Source: Aristolochia californica (lineage: Eukaryota > Streptophyta > Magnoliopsida > Piperales > Aristolochiaceae). Taken from it: a stretch of 64,000 nt of DNA. This document shows positions 11,083 through 22,185 of the stretch, piece by piece. How positions within the stretch are numbered: the first letter of the stretch is position 1; each line of letters starts with the position of its first letter. The stretch lies in assembly GCA_029961685.1 (NCBI GenBank), contig JARWKL010000010.1, positions 28,986,111 to 29,050,110 of the forward strand, read 5' to 3'. The notes below the pieces were generated by a model, which worked only from the letters and a program-made list of their open reading frames with translations, ran no database searches and was not told the origin of the DNA. A program made the translations under genes and the position numbers.

Positions 11083-13164
11083 ATGTTAACACCTCCTCAA
11101 TTGACATAAATAATTAACACTAGTTCTAGTGTGGCCATAAATAGTGACTCAACTCTACCAGAGTCACTACCCTCTGTCATAGAAGTGGGCCCAGATGAAA
11201 TTTACCATAAATGAGGATGAAAGTGACTCTACCCATACTTCAAAAAGACAAAAAAAGTCTCACGTGTGGTTGGAATTCAAAGAAGTATAACTTAATGGTA
11301 CAAAAAAGGTTCAGTGTGTTCATTATTAAATCAACTTGAGTGTTTTTAGTAGTGGAATGACCACACATATGAGTCGACATTTGAAACGTTGCACTAGTAA
11401 AAAAGTGGCAATGAGAAAACAAAAAACCTTAAACTTTCAACCAGTGGGAGTGGGGTCAAATGTTGATCAGAGTCCATCTGGACTTCCTTTTATGGATTTT
11501 GGAGGAAAATATTATCTAGCTAAACTAAGAGTACTCATTGCTCATTGAATTCTTATGCATGAGCATCCATTCATGATAGTAGAAGAGGAGGGATTTAATT
11601 TTGTAATGAAGATGGAAAATATGAATTATGAGAAAATATCCTATAAGACCATTAAGAAGGAGTGTATGGAGGAGTATGAGGCATAGAAAAAGAAATTGAA
11701 AATTTTGCTAAAAGAGATTAACAAGATTAGTCTTACCACGGATCTTTGGAAGTCACAAAATCAAAAGATTGAATACATGGTTATTATTGGGCATTTTATT
11801 GACAGTAATTGGAAGCTAAAAAAATGAGTTTTGAGTTTTGTGCATGTTCCTCCTCCTTGTCGTGGTGTTGATATAACAGATGTTATTTACAAGTGTTTGA
11901 AAGAGTGGGAGATCGAAAATAAAGTTTTAGTATTTTAGTTGATAATGCTGCATATAATGATGTTTGTATGAGAGTTTTCAAAGAAGATTTTTCTAGGAAA
12001 AAAAATTTGGTTTGTGGTGGAAAGTTGTTTCATGTGCGTTGTTGTGCTCATATTTTGAACTTATTAGTCCAAGATGGTCTTGTTCAGATTAATGATATCA
12101 TTGATAATGTGCGTGAAAATGTCAAATTCATAAATCTGTCTGATGCTAGACTTCGCACTTTTTCTGAAATTGTACAACAACTAAAACTTGGTGAAAAGAG
12201 ATTGGTTATGGATTGTCCAACTCGTTGGAACTCCACTTATGACATGATGTCTTCTGCATTAAAATTCAAAGATGCATTCTTTAGATTTAAAGTTAGAGAA
12301 CCAACTTATGATTGTTTGCCAAGTCTTGATGAATGGGAAAATGTTGACATGGTGTGTGAGATTCTAGAAGTTTTTAATGCAGTTACTAATATAATTTCTG
12401 GGAGTGACTACCCTACTTCTAATTTGTACCTTAGTGAGGTATATAGGGTAAAAGAAGTTTTGAATTCTCATTCTACAAAGGAAAATGTTTTCATTAGGAC
12501 AATGGTTAGTAGAATAGAAGAGAAATTTGAGAAGTACTGGGGTGAATGCAATTTATTGATGGTTGTTGCTTCAGTTTTGGATCCAAGGGTCAAATTAAGG
12601 TTGATCGAAATGTGTTTTCTAGAGATATATTCTAAGGAGGAAGCTACAATGAATATAAATTTAGTTCGACGCACCTTATATGATCTACGATGAATATGTA
12701 TCCTTATATAATATGGATATTAGAAATGAAGAGATTGCTTCAAGTACTAGTTCTATGGTTGTTTCCACAAGTCATAGGCCTTCATCAAGTTCAGGTTGGT
12801 CAAAGTTAATGAATTTTGTGAAACAAGTGGATGTAGTTAATTCACCAAGGTCAGAATTGGAAATTTATCTTGAAGCAGGTGTATATAGTTGTGAGGGAAC
12901 TTCACAATATGATTTTGATGTTTTAGAATGGTGGAAGTGACTCATATAAAATTTTGGGTATTATCTAAGATTGCAGCAGACATCCGTGTAATTCTCACAT
13001 CCATAATAGCTTCAAAGTCTACATTGAGTGCTGGTGGTAAAGTAATAGACTAATATCGTTCTTCCTTGGCACCAAATACAGTTCAAGCTTTGATTTGTGG
13101 CAGTGATTGGGTTCGGTCTCTTCACGGTGTAAAGAAAAATCAAAAGGTGAATTTCTTTGATTAA
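11083..13164 (+). pseudogene. hAT transposase (BED finger, RICESLEEPER-like), inactivated
   Basis: The ATG at 11083 follows an acceptor-like TTTGTAG. A BED zinc finger is visible (VQCVH, then GMTTHMSRHLKRC, 11300-11395). The RNase H-like core follows (LVCGGKLFHVRCCAHILNLL; VMDCPTRWNSTYDM). The C-terminal hAT dimerisation domain is YDFDVLEWWK with the IASKSTLSAGG and YRSSLAPNTVQALICG motifs, ending with TAA at 13162-13164. Stops break it: TAA in the finger and TGA before VLSFVHV (both shared with the copy at 37977-40060), an early TAA after LT, a TGG-to-TGA change near 11548, and a 2-base loss near 12685. It cannot make transposase. Confidence 0.88.
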
Positions 13165-13686
13165 TTATTTATTATGATATTTTTTAGTATATTTTTTAAT
13201 TTTATTTATTAAAATTTTGTTTTATGATTATAGCCTGAGAAGAAGAGTGTAGAGATAATGCTACCAGCTACATGATTTTTTATGTTTTTCTCATCATGGT
13301 AATTTTAATATTTTTAACGACATTTTGTAACTAGTAGTGGAAGAGTATTTTTTTATCTGACAATAACTAATTTTATCTTTTTGTTTTTGTCATAGGTGGA
13401 GATTTTGCTCATGCAGAGATGTATATTATTTTCTAGCATGAAGAGAAACAACTATAGTTTGTAAATTTATAATGGATTTATAGTTTTTATTTGGGTGATT
13501 GTAAATTGATAGTGATATTTCATTTAATTTGGTTGTGTTTGATTATTGTATGGAGTTTATTCATTATGTTATGCAGTGTATGGAGTGTTTAGACTATTTT
13601 ATGGAGTGTATGAAGTGTATAAAAAATTTCATGGAGTGTTTATGGAATGTATAGACAATTTATGGAGTGTTTATGCAGGTATTCTG

Positions 13687-13860
13687 TATATAGATTATGC
13701 CCAATTTTAAGTAGAGGTCATGCCGAATTTTATATAGGTATTATATACATAAATTATGCTTAATTTTAAGTAGAGGTTATGCCCAATCTTATACATGTAT
13801 TATATATATAGGTTATGCCCAATTTTATGTAGAGGTCATGCCCAATTTTATGTAAAATGT
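13687..13860 (+). repeat. Subterminal minisatellite of the hAT element
   Basis: Imperfect units carrying 'ttatgcccaattttaagtag' and 'aggtcatgccgaatttta', separated by TATATA runs, occur about three times just inside the right end. The reverse complement is present near the left end of the small hAT at 41380-41530. Confidence 0.65.
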
Positions 13861-14930
13861 ATACATAATTTTATATACAATTTATTTGATATATATTTTT
13901 TGAAAAGTTTTAAATGTATGTTGAAGCTCGAAGCTCGGCTCAAACTCGATTAAAAATTTTGGGCTCGAGCTTGATAACAATTTTTGGCTTGAGACGAGGC
14001 TTAGCTCGAAGCTCGGCTCGAAATATTTAAATCAGGTTTGGCTCGAACATAGGCAGGTTCGTGCTCAGCTCGGCTAGATGCCACCCCTAATCACTGCTAT
14101 ATCATTTCAAATTCAGATTTTTTAAGGGTTCGATACAAACATAGAAATCGGTGATTGTGAGAAATGCCTAAGAAATGGCTATTTGTTGTTCATAGTATTA
14201 TTGTTCTAAGTGTGTTTATTGAAAACAAATGTATGTTACAAAACTTTGCTTACTATGGTGCAAAAACGTTTTTTCCAAGATGGAAGATATTATAAATGAT
14301 GACATTATGCTTTTGATGGCCACCTCATTAACTTGTATAGCAAAAAAATGGCTTAAGAGAGCAAGGGGAAACTAACAATTGGGGGGATGCAGGACAACTC
14401 CAAATTCATTGCAATAGAAGGTGAAACAAATAGGTCTAAATTAGTCTCATCCTCATTCCTTAACAAAATCCTAGGTCACTAGTGCATGTTGAAAAAGACT
14501 TCTCCATTCCTCAAGTTAAAGAAGATGTTTCATCACATCTCTCAGGATGGTACCCCGCTTGGACAAAACCAGTAGCTTAAGCCTTCATTTGCAGAATCAT
14601 AGTGGTCCAAACGAGGTTGCACATGAGTGTTTGGCTCTTGCCTGACACTTTGCATAAGAAAAAAAGGACAACGTGTCAAAAATATAAAAAATATACACAA
14701 CATGTAGGTGAACTTACCAACACGCATTCACGTTGTAAATTCACAAGCAATTCCAGTATCACTTGATTTACAGCCTCCATCGTCTTTGTGGTTATTTGTT
14801 AATCATGGATAGGTCTGTTATTTATTCAATTTTAAGACACCTTCTCATGTAGTAATATATCTTATAAGAAACCTTAAACATACAAATAGACACCAATCGG
14901 CCATTTGTACAGTAGACCAAAGAAAATAAA

Positions 14931-14999
14931 TGACTTTGCTGGGAATCGAACCCAGATTCTCCAGTTAAACAGGTGCCTTATCCATTAGACAACAAAGTC
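14931..14999 (-). pseudogene. tRNA-Arg-like pseudogene
   Basis: The minus strand reads GACTTTG, then TTGTCTAATGGATAAGGC as D arm, and ends with CTGGG TTCGATT CCCAG as T arm, paired acceptor CAAAGTC and discriminator A. Acceptor, D and T stems all fit a plant tRNA-Arg of the GACTCTG...AATGGATAAGGC type. Only 19 bases lie between D and T stems instead of about 23, so the 3' side of the anticodon stem is gone and no credible anticodon can be assigned. It is called a pseudogene. The equivalent position is deleted in the duplicated segment. Confidence 0.7.
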
Positions 15000-15626
15000 T
15001 TCAATGGCTCTAGCTCTTCCATTACAAAATTTATGGTCCAATAGATAAACAAAATGCGAGGAGGGATTGGGTTGAAACGATCTTGCAGTTTAAGGCATAC
15101 AAATAATTGTACCTTGGAGGTAATTTCTCACTATAATAATTGTATAGACATTCATCGACACAATCTGGTTTTGGCTCCATAAAGAATGCCACCTACAAAT
15201 TTTGTTTTAGTTCACGGTTGGAAATATCAACCGCGTCTATGGACACGCTTTAGAAATCATGCTTTTGTATATATGATGCTTAACTTACCTCATCTTAAAC
15301 TAGAATTCCAAATAAAGCATGTGCCTTATCATAATCTCACTAGCATTTGCAGTTTTGTTCTTAACAAGTACCTATGCAGCAAGTAAACATAACAGTTATA
15401 TAAGCAAGCAAAATTCCTCCATGTGTATTACTCTTCATACCTAAAACACTCAATTTTTACTAATAAAAAATGTAGAGTCTAAGAATTTACTTTTTCCAAA
15501 AAAAATATACACTAACAAGTTGTTGTGTTGTTTTTCTATTCAAAATATAATCATTTTTCTTCCAACTTGGGTAGTAGAAGTTCCCCAAGATCTTCTCAAT
15601 AGAATAAAAACAATGCAACTAGTATA

Positions 15627-15705
15627 CAACTCAAGGCAACCAGTTATATATACACCTAACAACTCAAGGCAATCGGTTATATATACATCTAACACTTGAA
15701 GGCAC
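15627..15705 (+). repeat. 33-bp tandem repeat, 2.4 copies
   Basis: CAACTCAAGGCAACCAGTTA plus TATATACACCTAA is followed at once by a copy with three substitutions, then a partial third unit. The surrounding 14098-16080 shows no gene other than the tRNA pseudogene. Confidence 0.7.
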
Positions 15706-15729
15706 TTGCAAAGAAAATATTCATATCTA

Positions 15730-16085
15730 GGCCCTGCAATAGCATCAAACACTTGTGAAAAAATTAAGTACTACAAATTGCAGCATATGAAAATCCATCG
15801 ATCCTGCTTATTATCCTAACAAAAACATACACCTATCGAGAATATCAACATATGCAAAAAAATTATAAAGAAATTTTAGAAGTATTCATAAATATATAAT
15901 GAAAAAACTTGTTTTCTCAAGCTTACGTAATATGCTCCCATTTCTCAGGGGCTTCCATTGGCCTCAAACCTGCACATATAATGAAAAACCAGTTAAAAGT
16001 GTAGGTCCTGCAATAGTATTAGACACTTGTGGTAAAATTAAGTATTACAAATTACAACATTTGAAAATCCACCAATCCTTTTTAT
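15730..16085 (+). repeat. Pair of ~85-bp direct repeats
   Basis: 15733-15815 and 16003-16085 align ('cctgcaatag', 'acacttgtg', 'aattaagtattacaaatt', 'tgaaaatcca.c.atcct'), about 270 bases apart. The right copy overlaps the breakpoint used in the deletion seen at 40064-40071. Confidence 0.65.
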
Positions 16086-16850
16086 TATACTATTTATTGT
16101 AAATTCAGATTGTAACATAAATAAAATAAGGATAAAATATAAGCACAAGGGCCACAATGAATAAGACAAGGACCAACAAACAAACCTAGGACATTGAGCA
16201 CATGTATAATGCCACAAAATGATGGGACTTTTATGCACTAACACACTAGAAGGGAATAATGAGGCGGTGTTTAGGTTGACCAAATAATCTATTTAGTTGG
16301 AGTTGAATCAATCATGGCAATGCCTACCTAAATTTGCATTAAAAAGATGCTCCAATGGACATATTACCAATCAGGCCTATTTCTATTTTGGTGATAACCC
16401 CAAAACTATCACTTACACATATTAAGTTCCCTGTGAATGATAAAGATGAAAACTATGATTCCAAGATATATGGCTAGTGTTATGACAAGGGCAAGGTGAG
16501 TAATTTGATCATTAATTATATCATATATCAGTTTTGAAGCCTATAAATATGGTCTTTTGTCTACCATGACTGATAAAGTACCCATGATTATATTGTCACT
16601 AGGATGGACATGTATCATTGCCTTATCCACACAATACTATGCAATTATGAATGAAAAAATAATCATCATAATTCCAATAATACATATAATGGTTATCATC
16701 ATAATAGTTAGTGGTGAAGAAAGTATTTCACTCATACATTCTTATATTGTATGGCCAAATAATTGTTCTTGGATGAAAGACTTTTGAGATTTCTTACCCG
16801 AATGTGGTAGGAGAAGATTGAGCACTTCTGGAGGGACATATGTTGTTGTT
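16081..16850. other. Anonymous segment duplicated at 40064-41120
   Basis: No conserved protein is visible; ORFs such as 16557-16787 are short, with no recognised domain. The whole stretch recurs at 40064-41120 with scattered substitutions. The second copy keeps extra bases at 40131-40270 and 40290-40440 that are absent here. It is part of the large segmental duplication. Confidence 0.7.
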
Positions 16851-16963
16851 TCACAAAGGTGCGGCCCTTTTCATATGCTATTGTTCGTCAAAAGCAAGTA
16901 AATAACCAAATAACCAATCAACCTAGAAAAAAAGTCAACTCAAACAAGATTTTAGTTTTCACT

Positions 16964-17327
16964 TGTTAGAAGATGGGCTCAAGCTCACACAGCCAAAGAA
17001 GGCCCACGAGTTCATGTGTGTGGAAGATGGACCCATAAGACCAAGGAAGGCCTATACATCCAAGAGATGTGGAAGATGGGCTCAGGCCCACATAGTGATG
17101 ACAAGATGGTAAATAAAAAATCATCTCATAAGAGATAGTATTAATGTATTTAGGTTAACTTTAGGGGTATAATTGTAATATTATTATTTTTATTAATCAA
17201 TAAATTGAGTTTCAAGGGAAGGGTTAGGATAATAAGGTCATAACCTATTCTTCCTTTTGTTTTCTCCTAATAGTTGTCTCTCTCTTTTTTTCCATAAGCT
17301 AAATCCATGGAATCCTAAAAATCTATA
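16964..17327 (+). repeat. 5' LTR of the non-autonomous element
   Basis: It starts TGTTAGAAGATGGGCTC with about two and a half copies of the ~55-bp GAAGATGGGCCCA...AAGGCCCA unit. It ends ...AATCTATA directly before the primer site. It aligns with 19736-20105 throughout, including 'ggggtataattgtaatatta' and the CCAT(A/G)AG(C/T)TAAATCCAT tail. Confidence 0.8.
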
Positions 17328-17339
17328 TGGTATCAAAAC
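17328..17339 (+). promoter_or_regulatory. Primer binding site, initiator tRNA-Met type
   Basis: TGGTATCAAAAC abuts the LTR with no spacer. The canonical plant initiator tRNA-Met complement is TGGTATCAGAGC. Confidence 0.65.
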
Positions 17340-19735
17340 ATTGATTTTCAGGATTTAAAAAATTCATCATTTTTTGCTCATATTATTACTTATTTTTTCG
17401 TCTTATTATTGTTATTTTTTTTGCTCTTGCTCGTTCCCCTGCAGCCTTATCCACAGCAGGCAACCTCCTGTTACCAGAACGGCCCGAATCAACATCAACT
17501 CTTCAGAATATTTCCATGGACTATAAGAGCTATCGGGGTCGTTAGGTACATCCGCTGCTAGTTGTGCATGCATTTGACCATCTCTGAGTTCTCTCTCAGC
17601 ACGCCACCTACCAGAAGGCATGAACACCCTGTAAATCCTTCAGGGGACGGCTTCCTCCCAGAGCTTCGGAAGGGCGATGTAGAAGAGACATAAGATTCCG
17701 AGGCTCAAGCGCTTCTGACCGAATGTGGAAAGCTTCCTCTGCTATTGCTTGAACATTTCTCAGTCACTCTTGATCTCTTCTATTTACAACTTTGGTTGAT
17801 CGGGACAATAGGTTTAGATTTGGAGAGAGGAGATCAACATCCGCCGAAGTATCCACCCATGGCCTGAGGTCTGATTTTGTTTCCCAGCTCCGGTCTCGCT
17901 GAAGCACGTGCCGAAAGCATTGTCTTCATTGCTCTGTAACTTACTCTATTCAGCTGGCTTGCTCGCTGCCATTGCTGCCATCGGGAGTCGTATTGAGGTT
18001 CTGAATTTGTTCGGCCAACTTCCGGTTGTCTATCCTGTCTATCTCGAGTTAACTTGCCATCTCTGTGCTGCCTTGCCATCTATTTGTGGATGAAGTTTCT
18101 GGTTGCGCTTCTGGAGGACGATGAACCAGCGCCTTACTTTATTAATGGATTTCATATTTTTCGTGACTCGTCTGATTACAACTATTACCTTCTATTGAAA
18201 GTTGTTGATGCCGCTGAAAGTTGCCCACAGAAGTTACCTTCCAGAGTGGTTGGATTACATATTCCAAAATCTTACCTTAGATGTTGCCGACGTTGTTCAA
18301 GGAACTAAATCATATTCCAAAGTTCACTTGATTGCTGGCACTAACCTCGTTGGCATTTCTTTTATTTTTGGAAGTTTGCTATGTTGTCATCCAGTTCGAG
18401 ACTCCGAGGAATCTCTTTGCATCAATCTTCAGAAATTTATAACTATGATTCAGTGTCCTTCTCCTGTTGGCCTCTCTCTTGGAACGTTGTGCGGAGTTAC
18501 CAGAAGAGGTTGAGTAGTTGCCCGAATTGTTCACTGCCAAATCAACATTATCGGACTTCTGAGGAAACTTAGCCAGCAACCTACTGAGTCGTCGTGATTT
18601 TCTGCCATTTTGGAAACTTACGGCTGCTACTGCCTCTTCGGAAATATTACGACAAGGATCATTCTGCTGGAACAGTTGATCCTTCATTGGCATTTTTTCC
18701 TTCTTTGGCGTCGCCTCTCTGGTTCACATTGGTCTTGTTGTTCGGAAACGGATATACTATAGGCGAATTAAAATTTGCCAAGTTAGGTAACTAGGTTTAA
18801 TTGAGCATCTGCCAAGACTCGGACCGGACTCGCCCGAGTCAAGCCAGCGAACCAGCGACACAAGGATCAAGTGGTTTTGTTCCAACCGAGTCAACTCTGA
18901 CCAACTCGGACTGATTCAACCCGATCTAGATCAACTCGGTCTGGGTCATCTTGACTCAACCCAACTCACTTGCTTATTGCCTCTATTATATGGGTCTTGA
19001 TCCCTAGTTTTATTTCTATTTCTTCTGTGACTCGGCTATATTGATCTGATACCCGACTCGACTCGACTCGGTTTCCTCGTCTCCGACTGGATTATTATTT
19101 TGAAGTATTGGTAGTTTATTCCTTTAGTCAAGATATTATTTGGTACACAATCTTTTGATAGACTTGCAACAGATAATTTTATGGGTAAAATTTTTCATTA
19201 GTAGGTACGTGTTATTGGGCCTAGACCCATTTTAGCTGTTATTTAGCTGTTACTATTGTCTCTTTTTCCTGAGACATTGTTATTGAAGGACTTCTCAGTT
19301 GCTGATTGTTGTCAGCATTGGTTATTCTAATGAAGAAAAAAAGCACATGGTGGCCCTAGAATATTATTTTCTGGGTAATTACCTGTTACCCCCCTTAATT
19401 AATATTTATTACTCCTACCATTTGAGAGTCGGTGTCCCGTGAAGGGATACGATGATGGAGGGATTTTATTACACTTCTGAGCACTGTGTACAGACTCATT
19501 ACCTACAGAAGTGCCCTACATCCAACATGAGTTATGACTGGAGTATGGATCGATGTCATACGACTTAGAATGATTTTACTCACTTATCTTATGCCAGTTG
19601 GGCCTTATGGAGGAAACCATAAGGGGGAGTGTTGGAAGATATGGAGGATTACCATTTTATACGAGAAGATCCTATATACCATTTACAGCAAGTTGAGAGT
19701 TCATGATGTTCTTTCACCCCTATCTTGAGGGGGAG

Positions 19736-20105
19736 TATTGGAAGATGGGTCCAAGTCCACAAGACCAAAAAAGACCCACAAGTCCATGTGTGTGGAAGAT
19801 GTGCCCAAGCCCATAAGACCAAAGAAGGCCCACACATATAAGAGACGTGGAAGATGGGTTCAAGGCCCAAAGACTAAGGAGAAGGCCCATAAGCCCACAT
19901 AGTGAGGGCAAGATGGTAAATAAAGAGTCATCTCATAAGAGAAGACATTGATATAATTAGGTTAAATTCTAGGGGCATAATTGTAATATTATAGTTTCAT
20001 GGAAGGGTTAGGACAATAAATTCATAACCTCCTCTTCCTCCAATTTTCTCTTAATAGGTGTTTTTTTTTCCATGAGTTAAATCCATAGAGTCTTGAAAAT
20101 GAATA
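19736..20105 (+). repeat. 3' LTR of the non-autonomous element
   Basis: It begins TATTGGAAGATGGG (original TG mutated to TA) right after the polypurine tract, with three tandem units of the ~55-bp repeat. It ends ...AATGAATA before the TCACT target duplicate. Confidence 0.8.
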
Positions 20106-20112
20106 TCACTCA

Positions 20113-21027
20113 GGGAGGATTAGTCCACAATGAACTTGAAATAAAGTTAAAATTTCAATTCATCTTAAATGAATTAATTCTACTTCAACTCATCCTTGGG
20201 TGTTAGTGTAGACGAGTTCAAGTGCATTGGAAAACAGATTCCAGTGTTAGTGCCCCAAATGAAAAATATGATATAAACAAGAGAATGAGTAACTTTTTAT
20301 AATATACTTAAATATAACATATACCTAACCAGATAATTAACCAAAATAAACACAGTTACTACACTTATAAGTGATTTAATGAGTAGTATTAAAATATATT
20401 CATAAACTAATTAATGAAAGACTATATTATATTACTTAATGACTATAGTTTATTATAAATTAATATAATAATTATGTGTGACTAGAATAAATAAATAAAA
20501 AATAAAAAAATAAAAAAATAAAAATATTATTTTATGAATGACATAATATATTTTTTCACATATTATTAATTAATAATATATTGCCACAAAATTTAAAACT
20601 ACTGGTTTAATTAATTATAGCAATGGGATAATTAAAGAAAAATAATTTATCAAATGTTTACTTTAACAATATTTTAATTACAACTATTAAATCACTAATT
20701 CAATACAATAGTTATAAATGAATATACTGAATAAATAAAAATATTTATTTTATAAATAACAAAATATGGATAATGGAGTTATGATGCGGTTTAATTTTTC
20801 CTAACTTAGGAAAAATTAAACCAGCAACGTCGGAGAGGAAGGCCGAGGGAGAGGGAGAACAGAGGGATATGAGGGAGAAATTTTCGTTTGGGGGGAGGTA
20901 AAAACACGTCCCACACGCGATTCATGTGGATGATTCACAAAATAGGTATGAAACATGATTCCCCTGTTTTTACCTGAGATCATTACTTGACGTGATTCAA
21001 ATGAAGATGAGATCATTTAGGACTAAC
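20113..21027. mobile_element. TIR element of the GTTAGTCC family
   Basis: The left end is GGGAGGATTAGTCCACAATG and the right end is the inverted ...TAGGACTAAC. Inside the left end is a subterminal block (GTGTTAGTGTAGACGAGTTC, then GGAAAACAGATTCCAGTGTT), followed by very AT-rich DNA, then a GA-rich stretch near 20830-20890. Relatives with the same subterminal block occur at 35039-35622 (reverse), 35768-36225, inside 42230-42430, and at 58410-59528. No transposase is visible. The target duplication was not resolved. Confidence 0.55.
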
Positions 21028-21323
21028 GGCCTAATCGAATGAACGGAGTAATGCGGGAGTAATTCGTGTCTGACTAAGTAGCAAATTCTCTGGTTGACAT
21101 TGGAAAAGTATTAGCACGTAAAATAATTCAGTAATTGCATCTTCCGTTATACGTATAATCAAATAGTAGAGTCAAAATTAAATCTCCGAGAAAACTACTC
21201 CAATCTCAAATTATATGATATTATAGCTAAGAAAACAAAACATAATTGGACATTATAGGAGACATATATGAAAAAAAATACTCCACATAAGAGATGAAAT
21301 AAATCGTCATATACCAAAATTAC

Positions 21324-21410
21324 CTTAATATCTCGATGAATTAAAGCTACACCATGTATATATTCTACTGCATATGACTTCAGTTGCATAAAATCTAGCA
21401 CCAGCCTTTA
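21324..21410 (-). pseudogene. Protein kinase exon fragment (PDK1-like)
   Basis: On the minus strand the reading ARFYATEV, then after a frame change AVEYIHGVALIHRDIK, ends precisely at a GTAATT donor. HRDIK is the kinase catalytic loop. The EARFY..EVV.ALEYIH.(M)GLIHRDIK arrangement is typical of AGC kinases such as PDK1. Only this one exon is present and it carries a frameshift, so it is a relic. The assignment beyond protein kinase is an inference from short similarity. Confidence 0.5.
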
Positions 21411-21427
21411 AAAGATGCCCTTTCTAC

Positions 21428-21909
21428 CGTCAAAGAAAATTTTTTTAATGATGATCAAGATAGATGCCACCTCGAGAAAGGAAATGTAAGTTCATTTGCA
21501 TGCAATGGATACCCTGGTTATTTGATGAAAAAGCTCTCCACCTTCACATAATTCCAGGGCCATATCTTGAATGAAATAGTGAGCAAGACAAGCAAGGCAA
21601 TCAATTCAATTTGGGAAAATAGTCAGCAATCTCTACACTACAACTTTAGAATGGAAAATGATGGATTCTAAGGCTCATTCAGGTTTCCCTTTCGGAACAT
21701 CTGTTAAAGACAACATATTAATGGCGACTTCAAATATGAATGTAGGGTCTACTGAACCCAGGAAAGGCTCCAGATGTGAAACCACATTAGAAACACACAC
21801 AAACCTCTCTGCACAGTCCGAGGTTCTTACTCGTAGAGAGCTTCTGATAGACCTCCACAACACCTGAAGCCACAATTTTCATTGCATAAACGATAGGAAA
21901 AACCGTGTC
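21428..21909. other. No intact gene: decayed minus-strand continuation
   Basis: Downstream of the 91-aa ORF, the minus strand still reads FPIVYAMKIVASGVVEVYQ before stops, which suggests a longer ancestral gene. The part 21709-21820 recurs at 41118-41200. Confidence 0.4.
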
Positions 21910-22185
21910 CTAAAACTCTCTATCGGAAGAACCAAAGACCTTGCCATTGAAGTATTTCCTCGTCTTCCGAACAAAGTCTACAATATAAGCAACCCAATTC
22001 GATTTTATAGCTAAAGAATTTTCACTATCTATAACCTTATCAACTGCCAACCTGCTCATTCTTTTCGAATCAAACTTCTGAAACAACCTCCCAACCGATT
22101 CAAACACAACTTTGGAGATAGAATCGGATCGATCCCACATATTCTGCCGTATGCATTTTCTAAAATTTGTAAATCGATCCAGCAA
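21910..22185 (-). pseudogene. Fragment of an unidentified conserved gene
   Basis: A 91-residue open stretch contains KVVFESVGRLFQKFDSKR and ENSLAIKSNWVAYIVDFVRK, ending FGSSDREF. Its counterpart in the second segment (43299-43560) keeps the same residues with a frameshift after FVRKT. A possible upstream continuation (SPSGDLRFSVTETLDSML) lies at 22200-22260 in another frame. I do not recognise the family. The matching residues in both copies suggest a real coding ancestor. Neither copy looks intact. Confidence 0.4.

Larger units (their letters stand above)
8292..14089 (+). mobile_element. Complete hAT transposon (5.8 kb) with 8-bp target duplication
   Basis: The left end TAGGGGTGGC at 8292 and the right end GCCACCCCTA at 14080-14089 are perfect 10-bp inverted repeats. 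Both sides are flanked by ATCACTGC (8284-8291 and 14090-14097), the 8-bp target duplication that defines hAT insertions. The subterminal regions are rich in CTCGAGC/GCTCGGCT motifs on both sides (8310-8470 and 13920-14075), the likely transposase binding sites. Inside is a plus-strand BED-finger hAT transposase remnant (11083-13164). A related damaged copy lies at 36226-40071 and a small derivative at 41225-43196. Confidence 0.92.
16964..20105 (+). mobile_element. Non-autonomous LTR retrotransposon (LARD-like) with TSD
   Basis: Two similar LTRs (16964-17327 and 19736-20105) bound 2.4 kb of internal sequence. TCACT precedes the left LTR (16959-16963) and follows the right one (20106-20110), a 5-bp target duplication. 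A tRNA-Met type primer site TGGTATCAAAAC follows the left LTR directly at 17328. A polypurine tract (ATCTTGAGGGGGAG) precedes the right one. The internal region has no gag or pol motif. It contains a GC-richer block at 17430-18800 with only short ORFs in both strands, then a stretch of CGACTCG/CAACTCGG repeats (18815-19080), then the family tail shared with 230-1042. Replication would need enzymes in trans. Confidence 0.8.

Noticed and set aside
13560..13870. Possible CRISPR-like array of short repeats
   Set aside because: The repeats are irregular AT-rich minisatellite units inside a transposon in a plant genome; there are no spacers of uniform length.
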